64,000 nucleotides of DNA from Physcomitrium patens (GCF_000002425.4 NC_037265.1:7634850-7698849), one strand, 5' to 3'; positions 1-12,889 are shown, counted from the first letter of the stretch. Made by a program: numbers and translations. The notes: generated by a model from the sequence alone, not told the origin.

Positions 1-863
1 AATGACGAGTCTTTTCTTACTTAATAAGAGGTTTGAAATGTATTGCATCAATTTGTATATCCTCGACTTTCGAATGTATGTGTTGAAGAGGTATTGGTGT
101 TGCCATTGAACTATAGTAATATTGAGGTCTACTTGTACGGTTCTCAGATCGAAATTCAAAAAGGCGATTGTCATACTTCACAGCAATGTCAATTGCTTGA
201 CTCAATGTTTGAAGATCAGGTAAGTTGAGCATTAATTTTTTTATCTCATATTGTAATCCGTAGAGAAATTGACTAATAAGTGCAACATTATCCCACTTGA
301 TATCAGTTGTAAGTTGTCAAAATTATGAAGCATACAACGTTATTGATCGATTACCTTATCATACAATACGGATCTTATTGGTTGCAACACAAATTGCATC
401 ATGTTCTCCATACATGGATCGTAACTCCGCCAGAAAAGCCTTTAGATTATCCAATATTGGATCTCGTCGTTCAAGAAAAGATGAAAACCACGATAGTGCT
501 GAACCTAAAAGAAGCCTACCAATGAATCTAACTTGCGATACTGGAGTTAGATAGCTTTGGAGTTGAAGTTCAATCACAAGTTGCACTTGATTGATAAATC
601 CTCGAAATTTAGATTTGGTACCATCAAACTTCTCGGTAGGGTAATTCTTGGTTTTTTAATACTGGAATGACGTTCCACTATAGAAAAAAGGACATGATTT
701 GGTGCAGATGTTGAAGCAGCTCCAACCATTTCTATATCTTCACTTTCTGCCAATTTGTTGCTCCTTGTGGTGGTAAATTGAGTTGATGCATTGCAAGCAT
801 TATCTCCCTCAATTGTTCTTGCATTTGTGCCATTGCACTCTTCATTTCATCAAGTTTTGCCAT
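1..863 (-). pseudogene. gag: Gag of element A1, N-terminal part, broken
   Basis: Gag packages the element RNA into cytoplasmic particles. The ATG (complement of 861-863) opens a reading frame whose first residues match those of the copy at 57458. Capsid-like sequence (VRFIG, ALSWFSSFLERRDPILDN) lies at 359-586 and the segment before the zinc knuckle (LNLPDLQTLSQAID, DNRLFEFRSEN) at 17-232. The ATG and the later blocks are in different frames, so there is at least one frameshift, and an opal codon interrupts at 317-319. The zinc knuckle is beyond the left edge. Certain as a gag remnant, clearly non-functional. Confidence 0.85.
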
Positions 864-1062
864 GATAACACTTAGAAAAGAGAAGATGTCTAGTATCACT
901 TAAGATAAATAGAAGAGAGGACTTGAGAACAAAGAAAATACTAAGGATAATATCAGTTTAGAAGAGGGTAATCTGTAACTTCTAATATGCTTATATCTTA
1001 TCAAGAAAAAGGGATAATCCACTCTTAATCAAGATTAGACAAAGCTTTGATATTATAGGTGT

Positions 1063-1071
1063 ACTCTTGTC
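1063..1071 (-). promoter_or_regulatory. Candidate self-priming site of A1
   Basis: GACAAGAGT on the minus strand, four bases after the LTR end. It is the reverse complement of ACTCTTGTC, the predicted first nine bases of the element RNA within the LTR. The same site and spacing occur at 57250-57258 and, with compensated changes, in element C at 39484-39492. Role inferred. Confidence 0.6.
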
Positions 1072-1075
1072 TATC

Positions 1076-1635
1076 TGTCAAGGACAAGAAGTCGATGAAA
1101 AAGCAATTCAGTCAAGTGAGCCTTCACTCAAAGAAAGGTAACAAAATATAAATAAATAAGTATGTATATTGAAAGAGAAACTAGAATGGCTATTGCCAAA
1201 AGACAAGAAAACTAGAGACCCTTGAAACTAGACTAGAAGCAAGAAAGGAGTTAACAAGAGTGAAGAAGGCTTCACTCTTGTCTCTATATATACTATCTAA
1301 CTAGGGACTGTGTGGCAATATTCTATAGGACCTCCAATATCTGTTGTCTTTGTATGACACATGCCTTGACTTACAAGGCAAGTTTTTCTATGTGTGGGCC
1401 ACATAGTTAGTTTGATCTTCAAGCTAACAATATGTGTGGCACATGGCCAACTTGTTGACCATGTTTCTAATCCAAAAAGTCAATTAAAGACACCTATGAA
1501 GTCAAAGCACATCTATAAAGCTTTTAAGAAGCTTCCATATTAAATACTATAGAATTAACTTATTTTTATCTACTTTTACTTACTTCTTCCTATTTGTATA
1601 TGTAATTACTAGCTTACATGAATATGTTTGTGACA
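1076..1635 (-). repeat. 5' LTR of A1 (family A LTR, about 560 bp)
   Basis: Ends TGTCA...TGACA, typical for Ty3/Gypsy. It contains a TATATATA box followed by an inverted repeat around the predicted RNA start (1253-1282, left arm with one changed base). It aligns end to end with the LTRs at 8079-8639, 56705-57245 and 58710-59259. Confidence 0.88.
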
Positions 1636-1880
1636 ACATGTCTTATCTTGCAAGGCAAGTTCTCTATATATGAACCACGTAGTTAGCTTGTTCCACAAGC
1701 TACCAATACATGGTTAGCTTTTTGGCCAAGTTTCTAACCTGCAAACACATATAAAGTCATAAAGGCATCTATAAAGCTTCTAAGAAGCTTTTTAAGAAGA
1801 CTTGATGAAATTATTCTATTTTACCTACTTCTACTTAATCATATAAGTAATTATTGAGGTAAATATATATGTCTATTACA
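1636..1880 (-). repeat. Older family A LTR, truncated
   Basis: This aligns with the promoter-distal half of the family A LTR (the CAAGGCAAGTT, TAGTTAGCTTG and TAAAGCTTCTAAGAAGC blocks) but is much more diverged than the adjacent A1 LTR. A1 appears to have inserted into it. It joins directly to plus-strand reverse transcriptase sequence of A3, a rearranged boundary. Confidence 0.7.
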
Positions 1881-3764
1881 TATCTGTTGTATATTATAAA
1901 AACTTAGAGATATAAGATTATATGCCAAGATAGAAAAGTATATATTTTATACTACTTAAATTTATTTTTTTGGATATATAATTTCAAATAATGGTATTAT
2001 GATAGATCTTAAGAAGGTCTAAATTATTATGGATTAGAAGATTTTAAGAACAATAAAAAAATATGCAATATTTTTTTAGATTTTAATAGCCAAGATCAAC
2101 TAGAAGATTTATAATAAAGAATGTTTTGCAATTGTGGATTCTTGTGAAGAATAACATCATTATCTAAAAAAAACTTATTACCTAATCATTGTATATATAG
2201 ATCACAAGAACTATAAATATTTTATATCAACGTGTCTTTTGAATTGCCACTAAGTTTTTTGAAACATGTCTTCATTAAGATTTGATATCAAGATGAATTA
2301 TTGATATAAAAAAAAAATGATTTGTCAAATGCTTTTTTTATATACTGTCATCTTATATCAAAAGAAGAAAACATAGCTTTTGTTTAACAAAAAAAAAAAA
2401 AAAAAAAAAAAAAATCTTGAAGCTTGAGAAATTTTATCTTCAAGGAATGAAATCAATATTAATTATTGTTTCAACATTTCTTAAGCAAGTTCAATTGAAT
2501 ATAATATCTAATCATCTTGTTTATGATAATATGAATAATTCTTTTAAGTCTGATGATACTTCTAAGTTTGAGTTTAAGAATAATCTACTCTATTTCAAAG
2601 GTCAATTATATATTCTAGAAGGTGAAACATAATTATGTATTCTTCAAGCTTATCTTGAATTTCTATTAGTAAGATATTTTGGATACAACAAGACTTTGAA
2701 GCTAATATCTAAATTTTTTTGGTGGCTTCAAATGAAGAAGGAAATTAAAGACTTTGTGCAATTATGTGATATTTTTTTAAGATCAAAAATTCTATGTCAT
2801 CTATCTTATAGACTTCTTTAGCTACTATCTATTTAAAAATAATTATAGTTTTTAATTATTTATTTATTTATTTATTTCTATGGATTTTATCATGAATCTT
2901 TGAATCTCAAGTTTTTATGACTCTATATTTATGATAGTAGATCATTTCACTAAGATGGCATATTGTGTATCTTATACGAAATCTATTTCACATGAAGAAA
3001 TAACTAAACATTTTTTTGATAATATTTATCACTATCATAGATAGCCAAGAGATATTATATTTAATAGAAAGACTCAATTTGTATCAAGATTTTAAAAAGC
3101 TCTTTTCAAGATTCTAAAGGTGTATATAAAGATTATCTTTGGCTTTCTATTACTTCTATTAATAAGATAATTGAACAATTCTTTTTCCATTAGCAAAATT
3201 TTCTTATATTAATACAATACATTCTTCTATTCAATAAACACCTCTCTTTGCTAATTATCATTATTACCCATAATTTGATACTTTTGACTTTTTAAAAGTT
3301 TATAATTTTGTGATAGAAGATTTAAAAAATATTTTATCAGAGCTATATGCAACAATAAAGGCACAACTAAAAAAACTCAAAAAGAACAAAAGATCAATGT
3401 GAATGTCTATTACAAAGAAAAATCTCAAATCCATGTCGGTGATAAGATATGATTATTTTATTATAATATCAAGACTATTTTTTCTTGTAACAAATTGGAT
3501 TACCAAAGATTTTGACAATTTTTTATTTATCAATAAATCAATTTAATTGTATATCAATTATATCTATCAAAGTCTATGAAAATCTATCTTATATTCTATA
3601 TATTTTATTTTGAGTCATACAAGATAATAAATATATTAAAAAAAAAACAAATACCACCTCTTCTTTTAAAAGTGGACAATAATCAAGAACATAAAGTTGA
3701 AGAAGTCTTAATTTTAAGGCAATGCCAAAATAAGTTGCAATATCTTATTCATTGGCATGGATAT
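1881..3764 (+). pseudogene. pol: Pol remnant of A3: RT, RNase H, integrase, start of chromodomain
   Basis: A heavily decayed plus-strand chromovirus pol. From about 1915 the late RT is recognisable, then RNase H at about 2100-2290, the pol linker at 2417-2632, integrase zinc region at about 2640-2790, integrase core at about 2880-3180, and the integrase C-terminal part with the chromodomain start (LQYLIHWHGY) at 3690-3764. Nearly all C and G in coding positions have gone to T or A, giving stops in every domain. A pure A run lies at 2388-2414. The chromodomain is cut by insertion of G1 and resumes at 45979, so A3 and A4 are halves of one copy. Confidence 0.8.
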
Positions 3765-4231
3765 TGTAACCAAGTATAGATAAGATATTCATATTATTGA
3801 CATATAGAAATAGGTAGTTAGAACCATGTTCAAAAAGTTTTAAGAATTGAGGCTAGGTTAGTGGATTATATTGAATCTACTATAGAACATTCTAAAAAAG
3901 GCTTAGGATGGTTATTTAGGTAGGACCCATCATTAAAAATATTCTACAAGGTTTTAGGATAGTTGGACAAAGTATAAATTAGACTAATTGGGGCTATTTG
4001 GATATCTGGTCAAGTATGGCTTTAGTCTCTTTTTCTTAGTAAAGTATGATTTTACACTTGTCTATTCAATTTAGTTCTATTTTCTTTTTTTCTACTTTGC
4101 TTTTTATGTCCCATTCTATTTATTTTTTTTTTAATTTTATTTTAATATATACCATCCTAGATTGTAAATAGATTTATATTGCTATGGATTGAAATGATCT
4201 TAGACCTTAGAGATATTTAAGTCTTATTTCA
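3765..4231 (+). repeat. 5' LTR of G1 (family G LTR)
   Basis: Starts TGTAACCAAG and ends TTTCA. It aligns along its length with 45511-45978, with the solo LTR 31447-31942, and in reverse with 33746-34264. It has a GGACAAAGTATAAATTAG promoter-like stretch about two thirds along. The sequence after it, TTTGTATTAGAAT, fits a decayed tRNA-iMet primer site (TTGGTATCAGAGC), and the G2 copy keeps TTTGTATTAAAGC, so family G is probably tRNA-primed. Confidence 0.82.
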
Positions 4232-5506
4232 TTTGTATTAGAATAAATATTAGTTTGTTCTTTGGTAGTACCTTGATAGCCTCTATCCAGTTGGAGGTCA
4301 ATTATTGTGGTTTCATCAAGTATTATTTTGAGACTATCACAAGCTATTTTTAAGAAAACAGCTAAAAGAAGAAAAGGCATTTCAAAAGTAGAATTCAATA
4401 AAAAAATTACAGTATGAAAGATATGGCGAAGCAATTCCAAATGGAGACTCAGATATAACATCTCTTAGCCTAAATACCTACTCTATAAGGACAAATAGAA
4501 GTATTGTCGGGATAGAGAGAGTACGCCTCAAGACAGTGCTAGGCTTCTGGCTGCCATTAAATACTCAATCAAGTCTAAGATATAAAAATACCAAGTTATA
4601 TATATAATATTTTCCCTTTATAAGCAACTACATCGAAACACAAGCCCAAGTACCAAGAAAATATCCAAATGTATGATAAAGATCTTAAAACCTTATATAT
4701 CCTTATGAGAGATGTTTTTTGAACTTCAACAGCTCATATCTTACGATCGGATTGTCCAAACAACCTAAAATTCTACATGAAGTACTAATATACTTTCAAA
4801 AACTTCTACAAAAAAATTCAACTGCAAATTCGTTACGAATCTTGAGATATTGCCAAAACCCTAACAGTAGCTTTAAACCCTTGCTTGCATACATCCGTGT
4901 GCTACTTTCTTCATATCTCACAAAATAAGTATTCAAATACCATGAAACTTTGTTCCATAGCTTCTTAACTTAATAACTCATACTTATAGAAATTTTGAGC
5001 TAAAAATTCGCCCATTTGGAATTCATCAAAAAGTATATGTAAAGTATAGCCAAGAAAGTGTCCTCTCCAACTCGAATCGCCGAACTTTCATTGCTTTCTG
5101 TATGCATATGTTATGCTTCAATGAGTGACAATAGATACAAATTTGATATTTTAACTTTGAACACCTATATCTCTTTCACAAAAACTCGAAATCATACAAA
5201 CTCTTCATCCAAATTATACCCAAAATCTTGAACTTCCTGACCCTAGCCTCTAAAGTTCGAATGAGTTTGAAAGAGAAACCCTAATTCCTAATAAGGTCTC
5301 GGGTAGCCTCCTTGAAGTCCATTAGGCATGGCCTTCAACCAATAGGAATAAAGTTTCCCATTCCTTGCCTTCATCCAACCATGCCTTGCTTTCATCCCTC
5401 CCAATAAGCCTCCTATTAGTTAAGATTTTCTTCTTTAGGCTCTAATCTTTTCTCAAGGCTTTATACTAAACATTTAGGTCTTACAATTGTTTTAAATACT
5501 ATAATC

Positions 5507-5538
<32 letters not shown>

Positions 5539-6780
5539 AAAATAAAGTTTCTTAAATCCACTCTCTTTAAATTAATCTATTAACCATTCTAACATACATC
5601 TAGATTTATTAACATATAATATGTTTTAACTAATTTTTATATATTATAAGCTTTTATAGTATGACAGCATCTAGGATAAAAAATTTGATATTTGCTAGGT
5701 ACAAATTAAGTAAGCTCAATACATACTCTAGGACTTCAAGGCAAGAAGATATATGCCAATGGCTTTTTAGCATATGATAATACCCTCAACTATCTAGAAC
5801 AAATACCACCAAATGAATTATGTATGCCGCTAGCTATTTGAGAGGAGTGATAGCCATTTTGTAGCAACATGAAGCTCAAAACTATAGAACTTAAGGTGGA
5901 TTTTGTGATTAAAATGAGTTTGAGACCAAGTTTAGGAGTCAATTTTGGCCCATCATTGTAAAAAAAATAATACGTAATTAGTTTGTTAATCTTATACAAT
6001 CCAAGTTAGTATAAGATTATATCTCTTAATTCAAGTTCTTATGTCTTCAAATTGACAATATTTCAGAGGCAGAGATGATGGATTCATTTATATGAAAGTT
6101 AAAATCCGTGATCTAATGAGAGGTAAAATTAAGGAATCTACAAATATTTGAGGAGGCAATTAGCGTTGCAAAGAGGATCAATGCTATAGATTTCAAAAAC
6201 TATGGAGTACAATCTATAGCGCAAAGTCTTATGTTGCTATCCAATAATATGACAAAATAACCAATGCTAATAGAAATTGATGCCATATAAGAATCACTGA
6301 CACCACAAAGATGACAAATATTAGCGCAAAAGAGATTGTGTTTCTATTGTTGAGAGTCAGGCTACCAGATCAAAGATTATCGAAAATATCAAAATTCAAG
6401 TACCAAAAAATCAAAGCAAGTTCAGAATATTGAAATTCACTAAGTCGATTATGAAATGGAGCAAAAAAAATATCACATTTCAATAAAAGTACTAAAGGCA
6501 AGTACTAAAATAGCTATTATCTCGTAGGAAAAAATGACGTAGCCTTAAACAATTGTCAAAAATATCAATTGGTGTGTCTAACGAGTAGATTAAGAAAATA
6601 GTCATGTTGAGTATTTATGGATTGTTGTTTCAATATAAATTACATTTCAACTAGAATTATCAATTAATTTGGGATTAAAACCAAGGTGATTAAAAGAAAG
6701 AGTATAAACTTGGCAGATGACTAAGAGAACATATCAAATAAGACATGTGAGAAAAATCTTAAAGTTGAGTAACACCTATA
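4232..6780 (+). pseudogene. gag: Gag remnant of G1, interrupted by H1
   Basis: This aligns with the minus-strand gag of G2 (37870-38825) before and after the H1 insertion. The nucleocapsid zinc knuckle lies at about 6335-6400, reading CFYC, then a tyrosine where the histidine should be, then Y for the last cysteine; the G2 copy shows the same histidine loss but keeps the last cysteine. Numerous stops. The final part, to 6780, runs into the protease region. Confidence 0.65.
4505..5666 (+). repeat. H1: solo-LTR-like unit, about 1.16 kb
   Basis: A block with no G-family homology splits the gag of G1. It starts TGTCGGGATAG and ends ATGACA, and the flanks read AGTAT and AGCAT, an imperfect 5-bp target duplication overlapping the last base. 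A related unit in reverse orientation lies at about 20190-21530; the best shared stretch surrounds 5040-5330 here. No coding region. An A run occupies about 5508-5536. Strand is arbitrary because no internal region is present to orient it. Confidence 0.65.
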
Positions 6781-8078
6781 TTTTATGACAGAAATTCAAA
6801 GTGACAAAGCTCAAATATGATGTTATCTTTAGTATGCCATGGCTAGAGGTGCAAAATAAGCAAGTTGATTGGCTAATAAAGACAATCTTCTTTAAAGATG
6901 GTGGATGCAAGGTGATTCTTTGTAATTTTATATTAGGTGAAGTAAAAAAATGATCTATGGTTAAAGGCTTATTTTTAAAAATGATCATTATGAAACAAAT
7001 ATAATATAAGCAACTAGTATATATGGTGGTTCCAAATCTTGCCTCAATGGTAGAAAAGACAGTCAAAGAAATAGAACAAGTAGAGCAATTTATACATGAA
7101 TATTGAGATGTCTTTTCAACCGATTTATTTAATGGCGTGCCTCCTGATTGAAGTACATCCTTCCAAATAGAACTATTATCTAAGAAAAAATTGCTAAGTT
7201 ATCTAATTTATCATCTAACATCAAATGAACTTAAAAAGCTATAAAAGACATTAGTTAAATTTTTAGAGAAGAGCTTCATTTGAAAAAATAAGTCTCTATA
7301 AAAAAAAAACTTATATTCTTTATACCCAAAAAGCATGCTCTACTTTGGCTTTGCATCAACTATCAAGGCTGCAATAAATAGACTATCAAGAATGCATATC
7401 CAATTATCCACATGGATGATCTTCTTGATCAATTTTGAGGTGCAACCATCTTTGGTAAATTGGACCTTTTGAAAGGCTATTAGCAAACACCTATTGCAAA
7501 AAAAGATATAGAAAATATGGCCTTTTGTACATACTATAGGCATTTTCAATGGCTTGTTTTACTTTTTTGCTTCACCAATGTTACACCTTCCTCCATGGAT
7601 TATACAAATAAATTATTTTGAGACTTTTTGGACAAGTATATAGTTGTCTTTATTAATGATATCCTAGTCTTTAGTAAAATTCCTAAAGAGCATGAAAAAC
7701 ATCTACTAAAAGTGCTTTACAAGCTACAAGATAGTTGATTCTATTGTAAACAATCAAAGTCTAAACTTTCGAAGTCGGAGGTCACTTTTTTGAAGCATGT
7801 TGTGTCTTTTGAAGGCATGCACATGGAATAGAATAAGGTGAAAGTAATTGAAGATTGGCCAACTTCCAAAGATGCTACTGAAGTCTACTCATTCTTAGGC
7901 CTTATTAGATATTATTGCTATTTAGTTTGACAATTTGCAAACATTATTGCTTCATTAATAAGCCTATTAGAGAACGGTGTTGCATTTGAATGGAAATTGG
8001 AGCATAAAAAGGCCTTTGATAGGTTGAAAGAAGTACTCATTATTGCTTCAATATTACAATCGTATGATCTCAACTTTC
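6780..8078 (+). pseudogene. pol: Protease, RT and early RNase H remnant of G1
   Basis: The protease flank (LRYDIILGM-like) precedes an RT region at about 7300-7900: the substrate-binding block is followed by the polymerase motif in decayed form, DKYIVVFINDILVFS at about 7630-7680 (INDI replacing YxDD), then EHEKHL and the thumb. RNase H begins at about 7960 (FEWKLEHKKAFDRLKE) and stops at YDLNF, where the LTR of F is joined. The G2 copy has the same order. Many stops; non-functional. Confidence 0.75.
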
Positions 8079-8639
8079 TCTCAAGGACAAAAACTTGATG
8101 AAAAAATAATCCAGACAAGTGAGCCTTCACTCAAAGAAAGGTAATAAAATATAAATAAATAAGTATGTATATTGAAAGAGAAACTAGAATGGCTATTTCC
8201 AAAAGATAAGAAAACTAGAGACCCTTGAAACTAGACTAGAAGCAAGAAAGGAGTTGACAAGATTGAAGAACGCTTCACTCTTGTCTTTATATATACTATC
8301 TAACTAAAAGCTACGTGGCGACATTCTTTAGGACCTCCAATATGTGTTGACTTTGTAGGATACATGCCTTGACTTACAAGTAAAGTTTTTCTACGTGTAG
8401 GCCATATAGTTAGCTTGATCTTCAAGCTAACAACATGTGTGGCACATGGCCAAGTTGTTGACCACATTTCTAATCCAAAAAATCAATTAAAGACACCTAT
8501 GAAGTCAATGCAGCATCTATGAAGCATCTAAGAAGCTTCCATCTTAAATACTATAGAATTAACTTACTTTTACCTACTTTTACTTACTTCTACTTATTTG
8601 TATATGTAATTATTAGCCTACATGAGTATGTCCATGACA
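8079..8639 (-). repeat. 3' LTR of F (family A)
   Basis: Runs from TCTCAAGG (decayed TGTCAAGG) to CATGACA, about 561 bp, and aligns with the other family A LTRs. The inverted repeat at the predicted RNA start (about 8254-8283) is kept except for one changed base. A purine-rich tract follows on the minus strand just before the LTR (complement of 8640-8656). Confidence 0.85.
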
Positions 8640-8945
8640 TTACTCTCCCTTTTAGAGACGAGTTCCACAAGGAGCGATCATCATATGTTGGAAAAATCTA
8701 TGATGCCACGAATTATTTTCGCCACATACTCTGATCTTTGTTTTCTTCGAAGATGATTGATAGGGCCGTTCAACCATCGGTAGTGTCACATACCAAAGCA
8801 GAAAGACCACCCAGTTATTTGATTATTGTTGAGTCTTTCATAACTTTCTTCGAATAGAACATTTGGAACACCATCAGGAGTTGTTGATCAGCAAATGAAG
8901 GCTCTTGAGTCAAATCCACTGGTTGTTGGTTTTCCATCTCCTGAA
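8640..8945 (-). pseudogene. Remnant of the third ORF of element F
   Basis: The reverse complement matches the small ORF of element D (59301-59723) at both ends, including the conserved GHYRW-type block and the start MENQQP-like, but with an internal deletion of the middle part. It shows that family A copies of different age carry this ORF in the same position, between the chromodomain and the 3' LTR. Confidence 0.65.
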
Positions 8946-9052
8946 TGTCATAACTACAAAGAAGCTATGAATAAGGATTGAAAGTAGAATGTTATCTTGC
9001 CTAGATGTTGTTTCTTTTATAAAGAAGGTTTTTATTTTGATTTTGATGGATG

Positions 9053-11920
9053 TCATCCATGAAAAACCTCCACCATCTTTGCTGCATTTGCAAGATTTTT
9101 TATTGGCTTCCATGTGCATTCACTAATATCATATCTGTGCCAATGGACAAGGTATTCTAATTTATTTTGGCACCGCCTTAAATCTAAGACTTCTTCTATT
9201 TCAAACTCTTCATTATTGTCCACATCTATAGGAAGAGGTGGAGCTTGTTGTCTTTTTGATATGTCCACTCTCTTGTATGGTAGAAGAAAAGACACGTAGA
9301 ATACTAGATGGATTTTCATTGACTCAGATAGATGTAAATGATATGCAAGTAGATTGATTTGTATAGAAATAGAAAATAGTCTCAACCTTCGATAGTCCAA
9401 CTTGTCACAAGGACGAGTGGTATTGATATTGCAACGAAGTAGCCATACCTTATCACCCAAGAGGAATGGTGGTTGTTCCTTTTGATAGACATCTGCATTG
9501 ACCTTTTGTTGTTCTTGAGCCTCTTTTAACTACGCCTTCATCGTTGTATGTAGCTCTGATAAATGAATCGCCAAATCTTTTGCAGCAGGATTATCAACTT
9601 TTGAAAAGTCAAAAGTATCAAGTCATGGATGATAACCATAATTAGCAAAGCAAGGTGTTTTTTTTGTAGAAGAATGTACCGTGTTATTGTAAGCAAACTC
9701 TCCCAATGGAAAAAGAGTTGTCTAATCATCTTATTGGTAGTTAATGGTACATCTTAAATATTACTCCAAAACTTGATCAATACGCTCAGTTTGTCCATCA
9801 GTTTGAGGATGGAATACCAAAGATAGTTGTATATCCACTTTTAGAATCTTGAAAAGAGTCCGCCAAAATCTTGATACAAATAGAGTTCCCCTATCTGATA
9901 TAATATCCTTGGATAATCCATGATAGCAATAGATATTGTCAAGAAAGAGCTTAGCTGTTTCTTCACCTGTGATAGATTTTGTACATAGTACAAACTCTGT
10001 CATCTTAGTAAAACGATCTACTATTACAAATATAGAGTCATAAGAACCTGAGATTGAAAGATCCGTGATGAAGTCCATAGAAACAGAAGACCATGGTTGT
10101 TCTGGAATGGGTAATGGTTGAAGAAGTCCAAAAGGTTGATGACGAGGAATTTTTGATCTTGACCAAACATCACATGATTGTACAAAATCTTTGACTGCCT
10201 TCCACATTTGAGGCCACGAAAAATCCTTAGATATCAACTCTAAAGTCTTATTATGTCTAAAATGTCCTACTGTTGAGAAGTCGTGACGAGCTTGAAGAAC
10301 ACGTAAACGTGCTTCTCCTTTTGGAACATATAGGCATCCTTCAAAATAGAGTAGGTTGTTCTTGAATTCAAATTTAGAGGGATCATGAGATTTAAAAGAA
10401 TTATTCTTGATATCATGAACAAGAAGGTCTGAAGACATACTTAACTGGACTTGCTTAAGAAAAGTTAAATCAACAGTCAATGTTGATTTTATTGCTCGAA
10501 GATGAAATTACTCAGGCTTCAAGAGAACCATTCTTTGTTGCTCACAAGCTGCATCTCTTTTTTTTGGTGCATGATAAGAACGTCTAGACAAGGCATCGGA
10601 CAAACTTTATTGTTTTTCTGGCTGATAAGTGATGATGAATTCGAATCTTGATAAAGACATGCTTCTATGAGGTAAAGGATGATTTAATATGCGTGCTGAC
10701 ATAAAATACTCAAGGTTCTTGTGATCCGTATACACGGTGACTGGACTTAAAGTGCCTTCTAGATAATGATGCCATTCTTGAAAAGAATCAATAATTATAA
10801 ATAGTTTTTTGTCATGGATCTCATAATTAATTTCTACTGTTGAGAATTTCCTTGAATGAAAGGCTACTGAATGAAGTTTGTCATCTATTCTCAATTGTGA
10901 TAAAACCGTACTCAAAGCAAAGTCTGATGCATCTGTTTCCATAAAGAATGCTTTAGAAAAATCAACACGATCCAAGATTGATACAAAAACAAACGCTGTC
11001 TTCAAAGATTCAAAAGCAACTTCTAATTTTTGATTCCATTGAAATTTGTCTTTACAAGTCAAACGTGTAAGTGGAGCAATAAATCGAGAGAAGTCTTTGA
11101 TGAAGATCCGATAGTAGTTGGCAAATCCCAGAAAGCATTAGATATCTCTTACCGTTTTTGGGAACTTCCAATCTATAATAGTTTGAACTTTTTTATGATC
11201 CATCATAAGTCCATCATTTGAAATCATGTAACCTAAGAAATTGACTTGAGTAGTGTAGAATACACACTTTTCTATCTTGGCATAGAATCTTGTATCTCTT
11301 AATTTTTGTAATACACGACGAACATGAAGTTCATGTTCTTTTGGATTCTTAGAATAGATCAAGATGTCATCTAGATAACAAACCACAAAATCGTCCAAAA
11401 ACTCTCAAAAAACATCATTCATTAGATGTTGAAAAGCTGCTGGTGCATTTGTAAGTCCAAAAGGCATGACATTGTATTCAAAATGTCCATACTTAGTTTG
11501 AAACGTAGTCTTCCATTTATTTCCTTCTTTGATGCATACTAGATTATATGCTTCCCAAAGATCTATTTTTGTATAGATCTTAGCTTGATTTAGCTGATCA
11601 AAAAGTCTAGATATTAAAAGTAGTGAATACTTGTTCTTGATGGTAATCTTGTTGAGTCCTCGATAATCAACACACATCTGCAATGATGCATCTTTTTTCT
11701 TCACAAATAGAATTGGAGCTCCTGTCGAAGATTTAAAATGGTGTATGAAATTCTTGGCTAGATTTTCTTCAATATACTCCTTGAGTTCAGTCAACTCATT
11801 TTGTGATAATTGTAGATTGGTCCAAATGGAGGTTGTGCTTCTTCTTGAAGGTCAATTGAGCAATCATAGGGATGATGTTTCGGGAGTGTATCCGCATTCT
11901 TTTTTTCGAATACATCTGGC
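9053..11920 (-). pseudogene. pol: Pol of element F: RT, RNase H, integrase, chromodomain
   Basis: All recognisable blocks lie in one minus-strand frame, interrupted mainly by stop codons and few indels. RT is at 11138-11794 ([19 protein letters not shown], then the catalytic YLDD in VVCYLDDILIYSK), RNase H at 10607-11062 (METDASDFALS), integrase at 9761-10480 (SMDFITDL, ISDRGTLFVSRF, TDGQTERIDQV) and chromodomain at 9053-9300 (LEYLVHWHRYDISE). The order RT, RNase H, integrase, chromodomain defines a chromovirus. Protease and gag are absent. Confidence 0.88.
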
Positions 11921-11987
11921 TATTCTATGAACTATTAATCTATTTTACCATTATCTTACAAAAATAAACTAATATCTATTCTATATA
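11921..11987 (-). repeat. Fragment of the 3' LTR of E2
   Basis: About 68 bp matching the first bases of the E2 5' LTR (19137-19204), including the AATAGATTAATAGT and TATCTTA blocks. It starts TATAGAATA, a decayed TGTAGAATA. The rest of the LTR is missing and family F sequence follows directly. Confidence 0.7.
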
Positions 11988-12089
11988 GCGCCACTCTTAT
12001 ATGTATAGCATCCTTGCAAACACACAATGGATACCTATCTAAAAACTACTTAAGAAAAGTCCATAAAATTACTAGTTCCTCTGGCCCAT

Positions 12090-12889
12090 CTAATTAATCA
12101 TTTGCTGGATTATTGAATGTAGGTTCCACCGATTCTGGTTCTAAATTCAAATTTTTCTCCTCCTCCAATCCGTCCATCGACTCCTTCCTCAACTGGTTTG
12201 ATAGATCTTCATTATACTCACCTAATTCACGGACTTGAGTCTTCAGTTTCAAGATCTAGACATCATGAAGTTCTAGTTGATGCTACTGCTGACTCATCCA
12301 TTCTGAAACATCTTTAATTGATGTTTGTGACCAGCTCCTCACTACTAACTCTTCTGTTAATTTTGCCACCTCAGCTTATAAAACTTTGATTTTGGACCTC
12401 AATTTCTTCGTTTCACATTTAGATTAGTCACTCAATGCTTCTTTCTCTTTCATCAATAACTTTGCGTTGTCTCCTTCCGCCTGCAACTAACATTTGAGTT
12501 TTTCCTATTCTAAATCTCATGTCTTACAATTCTGGATCAATTTTTCCCATTTTCCTTCCATAATCTGTAAGATGTATTTTTTTTTTTCTTTCGTCCAAGA
12601 CTCATATTGATGAATCCATTTTCGCTCCAATACCAGCTTGGATTCTCTAATTACTTTCATCGTCTGTTCTTGCTCTTCAATTCTTCGGTTTTGCTCTCAT
12701 ATCACCTTCTTATTATCCTCTAAATTTTGTTTGTTAATGCCCTCTTTATTGGTAGTTCTCTTTGTACTTTCAAATACCATGACGCTCTCTCTGTCAAACT
12801 CTTAACTGGAACTACTATGCTCGAATACACAAGAAACACAAGAAATGGGACTCCAACTAACTCAAAAAAATACTACAAAATGACTTTAA
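12090..12889 (-). pseudogene. C-terminal coiled-coil tail of E2 polyprotein
   Basis: The minus strand aligns with 55190-55800 of E1, the end of its polyprotein: the IRIQEIEE-like, RKLVLE-like and ELRDAQILKLE blocks can be followed through several stops. At 12890 it joins early RT sequence, so about 3 kb of pol is deleted. Its presence in a second, older copy shows that the coiled-coil tail is an old part of this family. Confidence 0.7.

Larger units (their letters stand above)
1..1635 (-). mobile_element. Element A1: 5' part of a family A chromovirus
   Basis: Read on the minus strand this is a 5' LTR (1076-1635), a leader with primer site, and the first part of gag, running off the left edge of the window. 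It is assigned to family A because LTR, leader and gag align with the copies at 56705-58709 and 58710-64000. It landed in an older LTR of the same family, whose remaining right part lies at 1636-1880. The second target-site copy would be outside the window, so a duplication cannot be checked. Confidence 0.85.
8079..11920 (-). mobile_element. Element F: decayed family A chromovirus, 5' end lost
   Basis: Minus strand: 3' LTR 8079-8639, third-ORF remnant 8640-8945, pol 9053-11920. It lacks gag, the start of pol and the 5' LTR: homology to element D ends at about 11920 and a fragment of an E-family LTR follows at once, so the 5' half was lost by deletion or recombination. Its left end interrupts the RNase H of G1. 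Confidence 0.82.

Noticed and set aside
2388..2414. A run as a possible poly(A) tail of a retrocopied gene or LINE
   Set aside because: It lies inside the pol remnant of A3 with homologous sequence on both sides and no target duplication. The same applies to the runs at 5508-5536 and 27625-27651.
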